From positions 186,001 through 250,000 of the forward strand of contig CAWDAI010000001.1 of assembly GCA_963800275.1 (NCBI GenBank): a stretch of 64,000 nucleotides of DNA. The letters are read 5' to 3'. A program made the position numbers and the translations under genes. Below the pieces are notes generated by a model that worked only from the letters and a program-made list of their open reading frames with translations, had not been told where the DNA came from and ran no database searches. Positions 62,201-64,000 of the stretch are shown one piece after another. The stretch's first letter is position 1. Each line of letters begins with the position of its first letter. Source of the stretch: JAFMJV01 sp963800275 (GTDB lineage: Bacteria; Chloroflexota; Limnocylindria; Limnocylindrales; CSP1-4).

Positions 62201-64000
62201 GTGCCGCTCACGCGGGCCGAGACGGGTATGTCGATGCCCAACCTCGACCCCGGCGGGCGCTGGGTGGTCCTGTCAGGTACCAAGCCCCAGCCACGAAGTC
62301 AGCTGGAGGTCCTCGACCTGGAGTCGGATGTGGTCGAGCCGGTCTGGACCTACGAGGCGCCGCCCGGAGCGTTCATCTCGGTGCCGCGGTTCACGCCGGA
62401 CGGCACGCGCCTGGTCGCGGGCCTGTTCGCCATCGAGGGCGAGACGCCTGACCCGCCGGCGCGGCCCGAAGGGCTCGGCATCGCCGTCTGGCAGGCCCCG
62501 ACCGATGGCACATGGGAGTGGGAGCTCGTGGACCTGATCGACGTTGGTCCGTGCGGCGCGCGCATCGAAGACGTGAGCAACCGGAACGCGCTGATCCATG
62601 TCCCGCCGGATCCCGAGGATGGTTGCTTCCCCCCGAAGTTCAGCGAGCACTTGACCATCGAGCTGGTAGATTTCGATGATCACGTGGCGCGTCCGGTGAC
62701 CGATACATTCTTGATGTTCGGGCCCAGGGACCTGCTCTCCGAAGATGGTCAGACGGTCCTCTTCGCCAACGACGAGGAAATCGTGGCCGATACTGTCACG
62801 ACAAGCGTCCGCTGGCCGGCCGATCCCCTCCTCTGGCGGGCCCTCGCCGTCGACACCGACGGCTCGCGCGTATTGGTCGAGAGTCCGACATCCGGCCTGG
62901 AAGTCTGGGACGTCGACCGAGGGGAGGTCATCTCCACGCACGCCTTTCCCGGTGGCATCGCAAAGGGCCAGTTCCACCCGATTCGCGACCTGATCCTCTC
63001 GACCGGCGAGGATGGGACCCCCGCGCTGTGGGACCCACGGAACGGGCGCGACGTGGCCACGTTCCCGGGGGCCGGCGACCTGTGGCCGCAGTTCTTCGGC
63101 GATCGGCTCGGGGTCACCCACGACTCAGCGGCGGTGCTGAACATCCTCGACCCGCGACTCCGTGGCGAGCCGCTGGCACTCGACCTCTGTGAGGACAGCG
63201 AATCCCAGCCGGTATGGGCCGTCGCGGAGCGGAGTCTCGATGCGGTCGACGGGAAGCTGGTCTTCACCCTCAGCTGCGAGACGCCGTTCTGGACGGGCCA
63301 GGCATCCACGTTGGTGGTGGACGCCTCGGCCGGGGACATCGAGCTCTCGATCGACCATGCCGGCTTTTCCCAGGCGGTCTCACCGGACGGGCGCCTGATC
63401 GCACGCCTGGAGCTACGGACAGACGAGAGGATCGCGATCCGCGACCTGGAGTCGGGAGAGGTGCGATCGTTCCTGGATCTCGTCTGCCGGAGAGGGGTCG
63501 AGCCTGATCCAGAGACCGGTTGTGGCGATGACGTCCCCCTCTTCTTGGACCAGTGGATCGACTGGTCGAGCGATGGGCGGTTCATCGCCGCTGGCGGCGA
63601 TGGGCACGTCGTCGTGTGGGACGCGGTCAGCGGTGACATCCTGACCATGATCATCCCGGGAGATGACGACAGCTTCGATGCCTGGGATAGCACCATCAGC
63701 CCGGACGGTCGGCACCTGATCGTGTCTCGCATCGCGAGCATCCGCTCCGATGCCCCGACCAAATGGCTCGACGTGTACTCGACCGAGACGTGGGAGCTCG
63801 AGCGATCGGCGGAGATCGACACCGGGTCTCCAGCCCCAGGGATGGACTTCGCCGGCTGGGCGCCCGATGGCTCCACGCTCTACGTGCGCGGCGGCAGCGC
63901 CGCCGGCGGCGGCAGCTCGACGCTGGTGTGGATCGACGCTGAGACGCTGGAGCGGCAGGGGCCGACGATCCGGCTGCACGACGTAATGATCAAGGACGAT
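59282..64000 (+). CDS. Cyclase-like/STAND ATPase/beta-propeller signalling protein, C-terminus cut by window edge
   Basis: 1573 codons, still open at the edge. Residues 15-180: class III cyclase-like domain, SFLVADIRGYTAYT (D22), ELRGDEALAAF (D66), LNRAARLCSAA. Residues 205-420: first P-loop ATPase, SVVVSGVPGIGKTRLAAAL and LLVVDDIDAARREL. Residues 460-860: nSTAND1-type NTPase, CPYKGLEPYDAADADLFFGR, AIVGASGSGKSSAIAAGLLP, VLFIDQFEEVF, VTHEALLREWPRLREWLED. Residues 887-910: one membrane helix (LLVAGIGVLLVAALGAGVFA). After about 950: WD40-like propeller repeats (LEVWDVDRGEVISTHAFPGG, PALWDPRNGRDVATF, GHVVVWDAVSGD). Likely a membrane-tied sensor or defence-like switch; the lysine expected for purine specificity is not seen in the cyclase domain. 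Confidence 0.88.
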   Translation, partial: MKGQATGDGAVAASVRSFLVADIRGYTAYTAAHGDEAAARLVEHFAALVSDGVTAWSGTLVELRGDEALAAFESPRAALRAAVELQTAFSDETRTDPERPLHVGIGLDAGEAVPVADGYRGAALNRAARLCSAADGGETLASEGLIHLAGPMADVEYAAPREVEAKGLEAPVVVVAVSATDVAVPELGPAVTLPKPAPVPPQLDPVVPLAGRHDELAWLRWHWHRARFGHARSVVVSGVPGIGKTRLAAALASIAHEDGARITYLPMAMGVTEAVLATQADGQPTLLVVDDIDAARRELVSATVEEATALRGPVLLLVTHRTEASAELLKSLEELAPRSMRRELGPLDLSAVRMIASLYAGDAVDQLPLSDIAEESGGNPASIHRLSHEWARRLATQRVGASAGRAENGRRDLREAEAALLADIALLGQAREGGQRYDDRPDLTAGEPAKVVRTGACPYKGLEPYDAADADLFFGRERLVAEFTARLVGSPFLAIVGASGSGKSSAIAAGLLPSLAGGALPGSENWAQVTMRPGERPLAALTQALCRGFGGLCEEEREAGALLDAALATLPKGARLVLFIDQFEEVFTSPDAAERSAFIDAVCGDHPGLLVIVALRADHYGAAAAYPALARLLASHHVLVGRLTRSELVSVIERPAEHVGLQVEPELVDALVADAGTEPSVLPLLSTALLEAWTLRDGDRLTLAAYAAGGGLHGAVARLAEGVWTSLEPDRQAAARTILLRLAGSGEAGDHVRRRVPLTEFDLDDDPLAADVLERLVAARLLTIDDDTVEVTHEALLREWPRLREWLEDDASGHQLHLHLAAAAREWETDGRPAGDLYRGARLSAALDWSAEHPEQLNTIERDFLDTSRTANDEAAARQRRTNRRLQLLVAGIGVLLVAALGAGVFASLQARRADDERLTARAGELAMAANVELDTDPGLSKLLALEAGRVDPNPGVLASLHTALAADAIEQRVPLTRAETGMSMPNLDPGGRWVVLSGTKPQPRSQLEVLDLESDVVEPVWTYEAPPGAFISVPRFTPDGTRLVAGLFAIEGETPDPPARPEGLGIAVWQAPTDGTWEWELVDLIDVGPCGARIEDVSNRNALIHVPPDPEDGCFPPKFSEHLTIELVDFDDHVARPVTDTFLMFGPRDLLSEDGQTVLFANDEEIVADTVTTSVRWPADPLLWRALAVDTDGSRVLVESPTSGLEVWDVDRGEVISTHAFPGGIAKGQFHPIRDLILSTGEDGTPALWDPRNGRDVATFPGAGDLWPQFFGDRLGVTHDSAAVLNILDPRLRGEPLALDLCEDSESQPVWAVAERSLDAVDGKLVFTLSCETPFWTGQASTLVVDASAGDIELSIDHAGFSQAVSPDGRLIARLELRTDERIAIRDLESGEVRSFLDLVCRRGVEPDPETGCGDDVPLFLDQWIDWSSDGRFIAAGGDGHVVVWDAVSGDILTMIIPGDDDSFDAWDSTISPDGRHLIVSRIASIRSDAPTKWLDVYSTETWELERSAEIDTGSPAPGMDFAGWAPDGSTLYVRGGSAAGGGSSTLVWIDAETLERQGPTIRLHDVMIKDD

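Overview
The window is GC-rich bacterial DNA with no rRNA, CRISPR array or phage block. It carries two tRNA genes, one intact insertion sequence and one IS remnant. GC-rich codon use, an F420-type LLM oxidoreductase, BlaI/M56, HutC and CUT1/CUT2 sugar-transport genes, and many apparently leaderless genes fit Chloroflexota (Limnocylindria-like) or Actinomycetota. I lean to Chloroflexota because of the ESMAP-type repeat after the sugar-binding protein signal peptide, but this is inference and no marker gene here settles it.

Layout. 1-5.3 kb: a secreted DGT-repeat protein cut by the window edge, a pyrophosphatase/LigD-polymerase pair, a nitroreductase with a helix-hairpin-helix protein, then an excisionase-like ORF and an acetyltransferase relic. 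5.3-9.1 kb: a CUT2 (ribose-type) sugar ABC operon. 9.2-14.6 kb: a CpaF ATPase fused to a RidA-like domain, then an RTX-repeat protein divergent from blaI and an M56 (BlaR1-like) protease that itself ends in RTX repeats; two dyads resembling BlaI operators lie between them. 14.7-18.2 kb: a large cyclase/AAA/TPR regulator. 19-28 kb: tRNA-Arg, two medium-chain dehydrogenases, two TetR regulators with clear operators, a TauE-type exporter broken by a frameshift and a cation antiporter. 27.8-34.9 kb: a secreted serine protease, a saccharopine-dehydrogenase-like enzyme, an AlkZ-like protein, two paralogous acetyltransferases around a tandem repeat array, and a FucI-like isomerase. 35.0-36.4 kb: a complete ISNCY (IS1202-like) element with a 16-bp target duplication. 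36.5-49.4 kb: mostly housekeeping and redox genes, a GH15 enzyme, a DgcN-DgcA pair, tRNA-Glu, DUF1015 and a TrmH-type methyltransferase. 49.6-58.7 kb: a sugar regulon (GH4 alpha-galactosidase, CUT1 ABC transporter, GntR/HutC repressor, SIS isomerase, LacD-type aldolase, PfkB kinase) apparently tied together by a shared CGGACGTCCG operator core. 58.7-64 kb: an IS remnant and a giant cyclase-like/STAND/beta-propeller signalling protein running off the window.

General points. At least sixteen genes have a TANNNT hexamer ending 6-9 bases before the start codon and no Shine-Dalgarno, which points to leaderless transcripts; this also fixes several starts. Three genes (TauE, TrmH, SIS isomerase) are each broken by exactly one extra base, which may be sequence error rather than decay. 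The most unusual proteins are the CpaF-RidA fusion and the M56-RTX protease with its divergent RTX partner.
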